Assembly (NCBI RefSeq): GCF_019049325.1
Contig: NZ_JAGMUO010000065.1
Location: 310,001 to 374,000 of the forward strand
From: Streptomyces sp. AC512_CC834
GTDB lineage: Bacteria > Actinomycetota > Actinomycetes > Streptomycetales > Streptomycetaceae
Direction of reading: 5' to 3'
Length of the DNA: 64,000 nucleotides
Both the position numbers and the translations under genes were made by a program. The notes under the pieces are model-generated. The model was given only the letters and a program-made list of their open reading frames with translations. It did no database searches and had not been told where the DNA came from. Shown piece by piece: positions 1 to 8,700 of this stretch. Position 1 is the first letter of the stretch. Every line of letters starts with the position of its first letter.

Positions 1-2
1 AA

Positions 3-2447
3 GCGGCGTCACCCGATCTGATGCTCCTCGGTGTCGCCGTACTCGACCTGCTTTCCGCCCTGGGCGACCGGGCACCCGTGCTGGTGGTGCTGGACGACGC
101 GCACTGGCTCGACCGCGCCTCCTTGAACGTGCTGTCGTTCGTCGCCCGACGGCTGGCCGACGAGCCGGTGACGATGCTGGTCGGGACCCGTTCCGGGGAG
201 CGCCTGCCGGGGTTCGGCCGGCAGGTGCCGACCCTCGCCCTCGGACCGCTCGACGACGCGTCGGCCCACCGCCTGCTGGATCTGCAACCACACAGCCCCA
301 CCGGTCGGACCAGGGCCCGGATCCTCGAACAGGCGGCAGGCAATCCGCTGGCCCTGGCCGAACTGGCGAGGTCCGCGCGGGACATGGCCGGCATGGCCGG
401 GATGGCCGCGCGGGTGCCGCCCGTGGGGCCGCTGCCGCTCACCGATCGCCTCGAGCGTGTCTTCGCCGCCCGCCTCGCGGACCTCCCCTCCCTCACCGTC
501 CGGGCGCTTGTGCTCCTGGCCGCCATGGACACCGTCGACTCCGCGCTCGCCGTCCCGGCCGGGCCGCCGGATGCCGGGGACGAGGTGTGGCTGCCCGCCG
601 AGCGGGCGGGGCTGGTGCGGCGGGCGGGTCACGGCGTCCGGTTCCGCCACCCGTTGGTGCGGTCCGCCGTGTATCACTCCGCGCCCTTCGACACCCGCCG
701 CGCCGCACATCTCACCCTCGCCGGGATGCTGGGCGACGAGCCGGACCGGCGGGCCTGGCACCTTGCCGCCGCCGTCACGCACGGGGATCCGGCCGTGTCG
801 GCGGAGCTCGAGCGGACCGCCGAGCGGGCCCGCCGCCGGGGCGGCCACGCGGCCGCGGCCAAGGCGCTGCAACGCGCCGCGGAACTCGCCCCGGGACGTG
901 CGGACGGTGCCCGGCTGCTGGTGGCGGCCGCCCGGGCGGCCGTGCTCACCGGAGACATCGCCTGGGTCGACGAACTGGCCGCCGCGGTCCGGGCGCGCAC
1001 GGACGACGCCGCGCTGCTGGCCGACGCCGCCGTGCAGGCGGGGCGGCTGGCCGTCCTGACCGTGCGCCATTCGGTGGTCTTCTCCCGGCTGACCGACGCC
1101 GCCGGGCGGCTGTCCGGCTCGCGGCCCGCCGCCGCACTTGACCTGCTGGCCGGTGCCGCCGTGGTCCGCTTCTACTCGGGCCGGGAGTCCCAGCGGGACC
1201 GTGTCCGGGACCTGTTGCGGCGCCTGCCCGAGGACCCGTCGCACGCCTGGCTGCGCACCTGGGTGAGCGCGGTGTCCGACCCCTTCGACGGCAGGGCCTC
1301 TCTCGTGACCCGACTCGCCCGGTCGGCCGCCGAGTCCGAGGGCCGGCCGGAACGGCTCACCGCGCTCGCCGTCATGGCCTGGCTCCTGGACGAGACTCCG
1401 CTGGCGGTCGGTGCCTTCGACGAGGCGTTCGACCGCTGGGAGTCGCGGGGACCGCTGCCCGAGGGCATGGGCGGCGCGGCGGCCTGGGCCTATCTGGAAC
1501 AGGGGCGGTGGGAGGAGGCCCGCGAGGTCTGCGCCCGCACCGCCGCGACCGGTTCGACGCTCGGCCTCGACCACGCCGTGGCCTGCGCCGCCGCGGTGGA
1601 CGCCACGCTGCTCGCCCTCCAGGGCGACACGGCGGCGGCCCGGGCCCGGGCCGCGGACGCGCTCGACCTGATCGATCCGCTGGAGAGCCGCTCCGTCTCC
1701 GTCTACGCCCGTCGTGCGCTCGGCACCGCAGCGGCCGTCGAAGGCTCCTACGAGGCCGCCTACGACCACCTCCGCCCGGTCTTCACGGCGGACGGCTCAC
1801 CCGTGCACTACCACGCCTCCTACCCGGCTCTCGCGGAGCTGGCCGCCGCCGCTGTGCGCGCGGGCCGGCGCGAGGAGGCCGCCGTGATCGTGGACCGGTG
1901 CTCGCGCGAGCTCGGCCAGAACGCCTCGCCCCGCCTGCGCGCGCTGATCGACCGGGCCCGCGGTCTGCTGGCGGACCCGGCGGACGCCGAGCCGCACTTC
2001 AGGGCGGCCCTGGCGGACCCGGCCCTGGAGCACTGGCCCTTCGAGCGCGCCCAGACCCTGCTGGACCTCGCCGAGTGGCTGCGGCGCCGGCGGAGGATCG
2101 CGGAGGCGCGCGGGCCGCTCGCCGAGGCCCTGGAGACCTTCCGGCGGCTGGGCGCGCGCCCGTGGATCGAACGGACCCGGGCCGAATCGCGGGCCGCCGG
2201 ACTCGACGTCACCGACGCGGCTCCCGACGCGCTCGCCGAGCTGTCCCCGCAACAGCGGCAGATCATCGGGCTCGCCGCCCGCGGACTGACCAACCGCGAG
2301 ATCGGCGAAAGGCTCTTCCTCTCCCCGCGCACGGTCGGCTCTCACCTCTACCGGAGCTTTCCCAAGCTGGGCATCACCGCCCGCTCCCAGCTCCGCGACC
2401 TGGTCGAGGGCGGCCTCGCGACGGCCGCGGGGCCGCAGGGGCGGTGA
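3..2447 (+). CDS. LAL-type LuxR transcriptional regulator, 5'-truncated by the window
   Basis: This is the C-terminal 800 or so residues of a large ATP-binding LuxR (LAL) regulator. The frame is open to the window edge, so the real start and the Walker A loop lie upstream. A Walker B strand is visible at once (VLVVLDDAHWLD). It is followed by a long alanine- and arginine-rich helical repeat region of TPR character, and a C-terminal LuxR helix-turn-helix at about residues 740-800 (LSPQQRQIIGLAARGLTNRE, then SPRTVGSHLYR). Such proteins are usually pathway-specific activators of carbohydrate or antibiotic genes that respond to a ligand through the ATPase/TPR part. The target is not evident from the neighbours here. 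Confidence 0.88.
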   Translation, partial: AASPDLMLLGVAVLDLLSALGDRAPVLVVLDDAHWLDRASLNVLSFVARRLADEPVTMLVGTRSGERLPGFGRQVPTLALGPLDDASAHRLLDLQPHSPTGRTRARILEQAAGNPLALAELARSARDMAGMAGMAARVPPVGPLPLTDRLERVFAARLADLPSLTVRALVLLAAMDTVDSALAVPAGPPDAGDEVWLPAERAGLVRRAGHGVRFRHPLVRSAVYHSAPFDTRRAAHLTLAGMLGDEPDRRAWHLAAAVTHGDPAVSAELERTAERARRRGGHAAAAKALQRAAELAPGRADGARLLVAAARAAVLTGDIAWVDELAAAVRARTDDAALLADAAVQAGRLAVLTVRHSVVFSRLTDAAGRLSGSRPAAALDLLAGAAVVRFYSGRESQRDRVRDLLRRLPEDPSHAWLRTWVSAVSDPFDGRASLVTRLARSAAESEGRPERLTALAVMAWLLDETPLAVGAFDEAFDRWESRGPLPEGMGGAAAWAYLEQGRWEEAREVCARTAATGSTLGLDHAVACAAAVDATLLALQGDTAAARARAADALDLIDPLESRSVSVYARRALGTAAAVEGSYEAAYDHLRPVFTADGSPVHYHASYPALAELAAAAVRAGRREEAAVIVDRCSRELGQNASPRLRALIDRARGLLADPADAEPHFRAALADPALEHWPFERAQTLLDLAEWLRRRRRIAEARGPLAEALETFRRLGARPWIERTRAESRAAGLDVTDAAPDALAELSPQQRQIIGLAARGLTNREIGERLFLSPRTVGSHLYRSFPKLGITARSQLRDLVEGGLATAAGPQGR

Positions 2448-2489
2448 TCGTCCCGACGGGCGGGCCCGGAGCGGGCGCGGACAGGTCTG

Positions 2490-2936
2490 CTAGCCGGCGT
2501 CCAACGGCCGTTCGAAGAACGTTTCCAGGACCACGGTCGCCTGGGTCCCGCTCACCCCGTCGATCGCGTAGAGACGGCGCAGCACGTCCTGGAGCCGCTC
2601 GGTGGTGGCCGTGCGTACCTTCACCAGGACCGCCGCGCTGCCCGCAATGACGTGCGCCTCCTGGATCTCCGGCACGGCGGCGAAGTCCTCGGCCCGGTCG
2701 CCCATCCACGTCGTGGAGTCCACCAGCACGAAGGCGAGGACTCCGCGGTCGAGCGCCTCGGGGTCGACGTCGACCGTGGTGGCCCTGATGACGCCCTGTT
2801 CGCGCAGTTTGCGGACGCGTTCGTGCGCGGCGCCCGCCGACAGGCCGACCTCCTTGCCCAGTGCGGCGTACGGCCGGGTCGCGTCCCGCTGGAGCAGCGC
2901 GATCAACCGACGGTCGATGTCATCCATTGACTTCAC
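2490..2936 (-). CDS. Lrp/AsnC family transcriptional regulator
   Basis: The 148-residue length is typical for Lrp/AsnC. An N-terminal winged helix-turn-helix occupies residues 4-62 (DIDRRLIALLQRDATRPYAA, then EVGLSAGAAHERVRKL), followed by a RAM effector-binding domain (about 70-140). The track start is a GTG at 2936; an in-frame ATG nine bases in (2927) is an equally good start, and neither has a strong ribosome-binding site. It is divergent from the SMP-30 lactonase across about 75 bases that carry several ATTGA repeats, so it probably represses or activates that gene and itself. The effector is likely an amino acid or a derivative; this is inference. Confidence 0.9.
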   Translation of the reverse strand: MKSMDDIDRRLIALLQRDATRPYAALGKEVGLSAGAAHERVRKLREQGVIRATTVDVDPEALDRGVLAFVLVDSTTWMGDRAEDFAAVPEIQEAHVIAGSAAVLVKVRTATTERLQDVLRRLYAIDGVSGTQATVVLETFFERPLDAG

Positions 2937-3012
2937 CCATTGATCGTACCTGATTCAGTGATGTGCGTGCTACGTTGAATGACATTCTGTGCACTCCTGC
3001 TGAGAGGACACC

Positions 3013-3921
3013 ATGTCCACCGACAGCCCGTACGAGATCCTGGACGACCGCTTCCGCACCGGACGCTGTGCGAACGGTGACAGCAGGCTGGAGGTCCTGT
3101 ACGACGACTGCCGCTGGGCCGAGGGCCCGCTGTACGTCCCCGCCTGGCGTCAGCTCATCTGGAGCGACATCCCCAACGACCGCATCCTGCGCTGGGACGA
3201 GGCCACCGGCACGGTCGGTGTCTTCCGCACTCCGGCCGGCCACAGCAACGGGAACACCCTCGACCGCCGGGGCCGCCTGGTCACCTGCGAACAGGGCAAC
3301 CGGCGCGTCACCCGCACCGAACCCGACGGGACCGTGACCGTCCTCGCCGAGCGCTACGACGGCAAGCGGCTCAACAGCCCGAACGACTCCGTCGTGCGCT
3401 CCGACGGCACCATCTGGTTCTCCGACCCGGACTTCGGCATCACCAGCGACTACGAGGGCCATCGCGCCGAGTCCGAGACCGGCGCGTGCAACGTGTACCG
3501 GATCGACCCGGCGTCCGGGGACGTGCGGCTCGCCGCCGACGGCTTCGAGGGGCCCAACGGCGTGATTCTGTCCCCCGACGAGCGGCGGCTGTTCGTCTCC
3601 GACTCCCGGGCCGCCCGGATCCACGCCTTCGACGTCCAGGAGGACGGCACGCTGTCCGACCGAAAGATCTTCGCCGAGGCCCGGGAGGACGTGCACTTCG
3701 ACAACATCCGCTTCGACGACGAGGGCCGCCTGTGGGCCGCCGCCCTGGACGACGGCGTCCACTGCTACGACCCCGACGGCACCCTCATCGGCCGGCTTCG
3801 CGTGCCCGAGCCCGTCTCCAACATCGCCTTCGGCGGCCCGAAGAACAACCGCCTGTTCATCACCGCCACCACGTCCCTGTACTCGCTGGTGATGTCGGTG
3901 ACGGGCGCACCGCGCCTCTAG
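3013..3921 (+). CDS. SMP-30/gluconolactonase-type sugar lactonase
   Basis: A 302-residue cytoplasmic six-bladed beta-propeller of the SMP-30/gluconolactonase/LRE family, which hydrolyses sugar lactones with a divalent metal. Visible family features are the early acidic ligand in WAEGPLYVP, the SPNDSVVRSDGTIWFSDPDF segment with its metal-binding Asn/Asp residues, and the late GPNGVILSPDE and FVSDSRAARI blades. The start ATG is preceded by a purine-rich GAGAGGA at suitable distance. Its divergent Lrp-type neighbour suggests substrate-controlled expression. The exact lactone cannot be told from the sequence. Confidence 0.88.
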   Translation: MSTDSPYEILDDRFRTGRCANGDSRLEVLYDDCRWAEGPLYVPAWRQLIWSDIPNDRILRWDEATGTVGVFRTPAGHSNGNTLDRRGRLVTCEQGNRRVTRTEPDGTVTVLAERYDGKRLNSPNDSVVRSDGTIWFSDPDFGITSDYEGHRAESETGACNVYRIDPASGDVRLAADGFEGPNGVILSPDERRLFVSDSRAARIHAFDVQEDGTLSDRKIFAEAREDVHFDNIRFDDEGRLWAAALDDGVHCYDPDGTLIGRLRVPEPVSNIAFGGPKNNRLFITATTSLYSLVMSVTGAPRL

Positions 3922-4017
3922 GACCCGCCCGTCGGCGAACCCGTGTACAGGAAGGGGCCGTTGCGACGTAGGTTGTGGGGAAGCACCCACGCCTCGGCTG
4001 AAAGACGGACCGTATCC

Positions 4018-4833
4018 ATGAGCGACCCTGCGACGCCCCCCGGCCACGCGGCCCACCAGAAGATCGACACCTCGGTGCCGCACTCGGCCCGGATCTGGAA
4101 CTACTGGCTGGGCGGGAAGGACAACTACCCGGTCGACGAGGAGGCCGGAGACGCGTACACCGCCGTCTTCCCCGGCATCGTCACCATCGCCCGCAGCAGC
4201 CGCGCCTTCCTGCGCCGCAACATCACCCACCTGGTCGCCGAGGCGGGCATCCGGCAGTTCCTCGACATCGGGACCGGTCTGCCGACCGCCGACAACACCC
4301 ATGAGGTCGCCCAGCGCATCGCGCCCGAGACCCGGATCGTCTACGTCGACAACGACCCGATGGTCCTCGCCCACGCCCGCGCGCTGCTCTACTCGGCCCC
4401 CGAGGGGGCGACCGCCTACATCGACGCCGACGTACTCGACCCCGACGCCGTCCTCGCGGCCGCCGCCGAGACGCTGGACTTCGACCGGCCCATCGCCCTG
4501 ATCCTCAGCAACATCCTGGGCCACATCCCCGACTACGACCGGGCGCGTTCCGTGGTCACCCGCTTGCTGGCCGCCCTGCCGTCCGGCAGCTACCTGTCCG
4601 TCAACGACGGCTCGCGAGGCATCGACCCGGGTTTCGAGCGGGCCCAGGACGCCTACAACGAGAGCGGTGCGGCGCCGTACATCCTGCGCACCGTCGACCA
4701 GATCACGGCGTTCTTCGACGGCCTGGAGCTGTTGGAGCCCGGCGTCGTACCGGTGCCGCTGTGGCGTCCGGAGCCCGGTGCCCCCACCCCCGCCCCCATC
4801 GGTGAGCACGGCGGGCTCGCCCGCAAGCCGTGA
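4018..4833 (+). CDS. S-adenosyl methyltransferase (DUF574 type)
   Basis: A 271-residue SAM-dependent methyltransferase of the family greatly expanded in Streptomyces. The opening SVPHSARIWNYWLGGKDNYP is the family signature, and the SAM-binding motif I is FLDIGTGLPTADN with the acidic motif II in VYVDNDPMV. The frame is open upstream to 3943, but the ATG at 4018 fits the usual family N-terminus (MSDPATPPGHAAHQKIDTS). The substrate is unknown. It lies 96 bases after the lactonase and may be a separate unit. Confidence in the family is high; the function is not established. Confidence 0.92.
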   Translation: MSDPATPPGHAAHQKIDTSVPHSARIWNYWLGGKDNYPVDEEAGDAYTAVFPGIVTIARSSRAFLRRNITHLVAEAGIRQFLDIGTGLPTADNTHEVAQRIAPETRIVYVDNDPMVLAHARALLYSAPEGATAYIDADVLDPDAVLAAAAETLDFDRPIALILSNILGHIPDYDRARSVVTRLLAALPSGSYLSVNDGSRGIDPGFERAQDAYNESGAAPYILRTVDQITAFFDGLELLEPGVVPVPLWRPEPGAPTPAPIGEHGGLARKP

Positions 4834-4869
4834 CGCGCTGAGCGGCGCCCGCAGGAGAGGAACCGTCCC

Positions 4870-5703
4870 ATGTCCGCATGGCCGTTGCCCGAGTCGTTTC
4901 CCAGCAGCTCGGGCACCGTCCGCTGGAACCGGCTCGGCTCACCGGACGGGCGCCCGCTGGTCCTTCTGCACGGAACGCCGTTCTCGTCGTACGTGTGGCG
5001 TGCGGTGGCCCGCTCGCTGGCGCGCGAGCACCAGGTGTTCGTCTGGGACATGCCCGGTTACGGGCGGTCGCAGATGTACGCGGGGCAGGACGTGTCCCTG
5101 GCCGCCCAGGGCCGGGTCTTCACCGAGCTGCTGGACCACTGGGGCCTGGCGGAGCCCCTCGTGGTCGCCCACGACTTCGGCGGCGCCGTCGCCCTGCGGG
5201 CCCATCTGCTGCACGACGCGGCGTACCGGGCGCTCGCCCTGGTCGATCCGGTCGCGCTGGCACCCTGGGGGTCGCCGTTCTTCCGGCTGGTCCGCGAGCA
5301 CGCCGAGGTCTTCGAACAGCTTCCGGCGGCGCTCCATCAGGCCCTGGTGCGCGAGTACGTGGCGTCCACCGGCGGCCCCGGGCCGCACCCGGCGGTCCTG
5401 GAGCGGCTGGTCGGGCCCTGGCTCGGCGAGTCCGGGCAGCCGGCCTTCTACCGGCAGATCGCCCAGGCCGACCAGCGGTACACGGACGAGATCCAGGACC
5501 GCTACGCCGGGATCAGTGTTCCGACGCTGATCTGCTGGGGCGAGGAGGACGCCTGGATTCCCGTGGCGAGGGGACGCGAACTCGCCGATCGTGTCCCGGG
5601 CGCACGGTGGGAGCCGATCGCCCACGCGGGTCACCTCGTCCAGGAGGACGCGCCCGCCGAGCTGACGGCCGCACTGCTGGCCTTCCTCGGCCGCGTCCCC
5701 TGA
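4870..5703 (+). CDS. alpha/beta hydrolase (haloalkane dehalogenase / epoxide hydrolase-like)
   Basis: A 277-residue cytoplasmic alpha/beta hydrolase. It has the HG oxyanion motif LHGTPFSSYVW and a nucleophile elbow VVAHDFGGAV in which the nucleophile is aspartate, as in haloalkane dehalogenases and epoxide hydrolases. The catalytic histidine is in HAGHLVQEDAP and a likely acid in WGEEDAWIP. GGAGAGGA precedes the ATG. It sits 36 bases behind the methyltransferase gene and ends just before a strong terminator, so the two may be co-transcribed. The natural substrate is unknown. Confidence 0.88.
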   Translation: MSAWPLPESFPSSSGTVRWNRLGSPDGRPLVLLHGTPFSSYVWRAVARSLAREHQVFVWDMPGYGRSQMYAGQDVSLAAQGRVFTELLDHWGLAEPLVVAHDFGGAVALRAHLLHDAAYRALALVDPVALAPWGSPFFRLVREHAEVFEQLPAALHQALVREYVASTGGPGPHPAVLERLVGPWLGESGQPAFYRQIAQADQRYTDEIQDRYAGISVPTLICWGEEDAWIPVARGRELADRVPGARWEPIAHAGHLVQEDAPAELTAALLAFLGRVP

Positions 5704-5713
5704 CGGCATGCCA

Positions 5714-5760
5714 CAGGGCAGGGTGCCCGGGAACGCTCGTTTCCCGGGCACCCTGCCCTG
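5714..5760. terminator. strong bidirectional terminator, 20-bp perfect stem
   Basis: The arms 5714-5733 and 5741-5760 are perfect reverse complements around a 7-base loop. It lies between the convergent hydrolase and cold-shock genes and should end both transcripts. Confidence 0.9.
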
Positions 5761-5776
5761 TTCAACGGTCTCCCGA

Positions 5777-5980
5777 TCAGGCGGGGGTGATGTTCTCCGC
5801 CTGCGGGCCCTTCTGACCCTGGGTGATGTCGAAGGTCACGGCCTGGCCTTCCTGCAGCTCGCGGTAGCCCTGGGCGTTGATGTTGGAGTAGTGCGCGAAG
5901 ACGTCGGGGCCGCCGCCGTCCTGCGCGATGAAGCCGAAGCCCTTTTCAGAGTTGAACCACTTGACAGTTCCGCTGGCCAT
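5777..5980 (-). CDS. cold-shock protein (CspA family)
   Basis: A 67-residue single cold-shock domain, full family length. The RNP1 motif is KGFGFIAQ and the RNP2-like motif is VFAHYSNI. It binds single-stranded nucleic acid and acts as an RNA chaperone. The start MASGTVKWFNSEKGFGF is the standard Streptomyces Csp N-terminus. A long upstream region with a GC hairpin (6064-6089) suggests leader-mediated control. It is one of several Csp paralogues expected in the genome. Confidence 0.97.
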   Translation of the reverse strand: MASGTVKWFNSEKGFGFIAQDGGGPDVFAHYSNINAQGYRELQEGQAVTFDITQGQKGPQAENITPA

Positions 5981-6311
5981 GCCTTTTGCCTTTCAGCCGT
6001 TATCGGATCCGCACCGCGCGAACCCGGAGGTGGTCGTCCTGGTCCTCCGGCATTGCACAGCAAACCGCCCGCACTCCTGGGCGGGCGGTCTGGGCGAACC
6101 ACGACATCTGCTGCTGACGCTACACGGCATGTCCGAGCCTCACCAGTGAGTAAGGGGTGTGAGCGGGAACGATGTTGTCGACCGGCGCCCTCGGTCGCAG
6201 CCGTGCGGGGTCGCTTCTGCGCCATACGGGGGAGACCGCGAGGCGGCCGCACAACCCGGTTCCGTTAGTGGTCTAGCTATGAGTAGTCCACACACGGAGT
6301 CGGAGATCGAT
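5981..6311. other. 331-bp divergent intergenic region: Csp leader and lipoprotein promoter
   Basis: No credible gene lies here. It holds the upstream leader of the cold-shock gene (minus strand), with a perfect 9-bp stem-loop at 6064-6089, and the promoter region of the YkuD-like lipoprotein. A small palindrome (CTCACCAGTGAG) lies near 6140. I could not identify convincing -10/-35 boxes by eye. Confidence 0.5.
6064..6089. promoter_or_regulatory. 9-bp stem-loop upstream of the cold-shock gene
   Basis: The arms 6064-6072 (ACCGCCCGC) and 6081-6089 (GCGGGCGGT) are perfect complements around 8 bases. It lies 84 bases before the cold-shock start, in the presumed mRNA leader. It may be an RNA structure affecting translation or stability; this is inference. 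Confidence 0.5.
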
Positions 6312-7076
6312 ATGACCGTCAGGAAAGCGCTGGCCCTGGTGATCGGCGCTGTCATGTGCACCGGCGTGCTGGGAACCGGCTGCGCCCGGGAGCACACGGG
6401 CGCCTCCTCGCAGGACGCACACGCCCCCGGCAGTTCCGCGGCACAGCCCGCGTCCCCGCGCGCCGCTCCCCCGCGCACCTTCCCCCGCCCGCTGCCCGGG
6501 GTCGGGCCGGTCATGCGGGACCGCCTCCCGGCCGGTTCCCGGCAGGCCCTGGTGGTCACCGGCGAGACCGAGGACTCGTCGCAGGCGCGGGCGGTGCTCT
6601 ACGAACGGATTCCCGCCGAGGGCTGGCGCGCGGTCGCCGGTCCCTGGCCCGCCCACAACGGCCTGCGCGGCTGGACCGCCGACCACGAGGCGGGCGACCT
6701 GCACACCCCGATCGGTGTCTTCGGCCTCAGCGACGCCGGAGGCCGGCTGCCCGATCCGGGCACGCTGCTCCCCTACGACCAGGATCCGCAGTTCGCCGTG
6801 TCGGGCACGGGGTATCTGGGCGAGCCGCTGGAGGGGTCGTTCGACTACGTGGTCGCCATCGACTACAACCGGGTGTCCGGCACCACCCCGCTGGACACGA
6901 CCAGGCCCCTGGGTGAGGACAAGGGCGGCGGGGTCTGGATCCATGTGGACCACGAAGGGCCGACCAACGCCTGCGTGTCCCTGAGCGAGGAGCACATGCG
7001 CGCGTTGCTGACCGCCCTGGACCCGGACAAGGAGCCGGTCGTCGTCATGGGGCCGGAGCAGGTCCTGAACCAGTAG
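6312..7076 (+). CDS. YkuD-like (L,D-transpeptidase family) lipoprotein
   Basis: A 254-residue exported lipoprotein. The signal peptide MTVRKALALVIGAVMCTGVL ends in a lipobox LGTGC. The C-terminal half resembles the YkuD fold: the HTPIGVFGLSDAGG segment, then WIHVDHEGPTNACVSLSEE, where His and Cys occupy the positions of the L,D-transpeptidase His/Cys pair although the usual SHGC is altered to NAC. The frame is open to 6159, but the ATG at 6312 has GGAG six bases upstream and starts a perfect signal peptide. It may cross-link peptidoglycan or be a related cell-wall enzyme. The deviation from the consensus motif makes catalysis uncertain. Confidence 0.82.
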   Translation: MTVRKALALVIGAVMCTGVLGTGCAREHTGASSQDAHAPGSSAAQPASPRAAPPRTFPRPLPGVGPVMRDRLPAGSRQALVVTGETEDSSQARAVLYERIPAEGWRAVAGPWPAHNGLRGWTADHEAGDLHTPIGVFGLSDAGGRLPDPGTLLPYDQDPQFAVSGTGYLGEPLEGSFDYVVAIDYNRVSGTTPLDTTRPLGEDKGGGVWIHVDHEGPTNACVSLSEEHMRALLTALDPDKEPVVVMGPEQVLNQ

Positions 7077-7139
7077 GCGAAGAGGGTCCCGCACGGCGTC
7101 ATGTCGCCGCCCGCTCACCCGGTGGTGTGCGTGCCGTGC

Positions 7140-8564
7140 TCAGCCGACGGGCGGCATGTCGGTGGGCGTCGAGTCGAGGCCGGGCCTGCGCTCCCGCCAG
7201 GCGCCCCGGGTGAAGTCGGGGATCTCGACGGGGCGCCCGCCCCTGGCCAGCGAGGTGACGCTGAGGGGAACGGGCGAGCACCAGGCGGCCGAGTCGTAGA
7301 TGTCGATGTCCGGCACCAGACCCGCCCGCATGAGCTGGACGGTGCGCCACTGCAGGACGTAGTCCATGCCGCCGTGGCCGCCGTTGTTCGCGGCGTCGTC
7401 GCCGACCTTCCGCCACAGCCAGTGGTCGTACTCCTTGCGGTAGCCCTCGAAGTCGCGCCAGGTGTGCCCACTGTGGTCCGGCTCGACGTAGATGCGGGCG
7501 CCGGTCGGTGCGGGCCCCGCGTAGTCCTCGACGATGCCGCGGCTGCCGGCGAGGGTGTTGATCCGGCTGTAGGGCCGGGGCGAACTGACGTCGCGCTCCG
7601 CGCGGACGGTCCTGCCCTTCGCCGTTTCGATCATGCAGGTGACCAGGTCACCGTTGATGTAGGTCTCCTTCCAGGACGGGTGGTCCCGCGGGACGAAACG
7701 GGCGCGGTAGTCGGCCAGCCCCTTCGGGGCGGTCGTGGTGGCGCTCAGGGTCGTCATGCGGTCGCCGCGGTTGATGTCCATGGCCGCCGCGATCGGGGCC
7801 AGCCCGTGCATCGGGTAGAAGGAGGCGGTGCTGCGGGTGTGCCACAGCCGTCGCCAGGAGTCGGTGTAGTAGGTGTCGGAGAAGAGGAGTTCACGCAGGT
7901 CGTGCAGGTAGCCGCCGTGGCCGTTGGTGATGTCTCCGAACAGGCCGTCGTGTGCCCCCTTCAGCATGGCCAGCTCGTTGCGGCCGTAGCTGCAGTTCTC
8001 GGACAGGAGCAGGTGCCTGCGGGTGCGCTCGGACGTGTCGACGAGGTCCCACAGCTCGCGCAGTTCCGTCGCGACGGGGAGTTCCACCACGGCGTGCCTG
8101 CCGCTGAGCAGCGCCGCCCGGCCGTGCTCGTGGTGGAACTCCCAGGGCGTGGCGACGTACACCAGGTCGATGTCGTCACGCCGCAGCATCCGGGCGTAGG
8201 AGTCGGCGGAGCCGCCGTACTCGGCCGGGCGCGGGTTGCCCTTGCGCTCCAGGCGGTCGGCGGCGCTCTTGGCGCGGTCGGCGCGGATGTCGCAGACGGC
8301 GGTCACGGTGCAGCCGGGTACGGCCGCCCAGCCGGTGATCATGCTGCCGCCCCGGTTGCCGAGGCCGATGACGGCGACGCGGACGGTCCGGTGGACGTCG
8401 AAGGGCACGCCGATCATCGACTTCTGGCCGGGCCTGCGGCGGGGCGTCTGCCCGGCCGCGGCCGACGCGGACGGCGCGGACGCGGTCGTCCCGGCCGCGA
8501 GGGCGCCGGTGGCGACGGCCGAACCCAGGAGCAGTCGGCGTGAGACAGCGGGCGTTTCGGACAT
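7140..8564 (-). CDS. GH109-type Gfo/Idh/MocA enzyme with Tat signal
   Basis: A 474-residue member of the Gfo/Idh/MocA oxidoreductase fold, subgroup GH109, which hydrolyses alpha-N-acetylgalactosaminides by an NAD-dependent redox mechanism. A twin-arginine signal (SRRLLLGSAVATGALAAG) is followed at about residue 61 by the nucleotide-binding VAVIGLGNRGGSM. GH109-like blocks include ENCSYGRNELAMLKGAHDG, GHGGYLHDLRELLF and SFYPMHGLAPIAAAMDINRG. GAGGAG lies before the ATG. Tat export is typical for a protein folded around NAD in the cytoplasm. It sits downstream of the GntR gene and near two sugar importers. Activity on other alpha-linked sugars is possible. Confidence 0.88.
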   Translation of the reverse strand: MSETPAVSRRLLLGSAVATGALAAGTTASAPSASAAAGQTPRRRPGQKSMIGVPFDVHRTVRVAVIGLGNRGGSMITGWAAVPGCTVTAVCDIRADRAKSAADRLERKGNPRPAEYGGSADSYARMLRRDDIDLVYVATPWEFHHEHGRAALLSGRHAVVELPVATELRELWDLVDTSERTRRHLLLSENCSYGRNELAMLKGAHDGLFGDITNGHGGYLHDLRELLFSDTYYTDSWRRLWHTRSTASFYPMHGLAPIAAAMDINRGDRMTTLSATTTAPKGLADYRARFVPRDHPSWKETYINGDLVTCMIETAKGRTVRAERDVSSPRPYSRINTLAGSRGIVEDYAGPAPTGARIYVEPDHSGHTWRDFEGYRKEYDHWLWRKVGDDAANNGGHGGMDYVLQWRTVQLMRAGLVPDIDIYDSAAWCSPVPLSVTSLARGGRPVEIPDFTRGAWRERRPGLDSTPTDMPPVG

Positions 8565-8700
8565 GACGGCAACACTCCTCGTGGGGCGGTCGGCATCACG
8601 GTCGGTGCATGACTCTGCGGGCTCTGCCGTGACATGTCAATACGTGCTTGATACACAGCGGTTCCGAGCACTTCCACGCACCGAGAGGCCGAAGGTGCCG

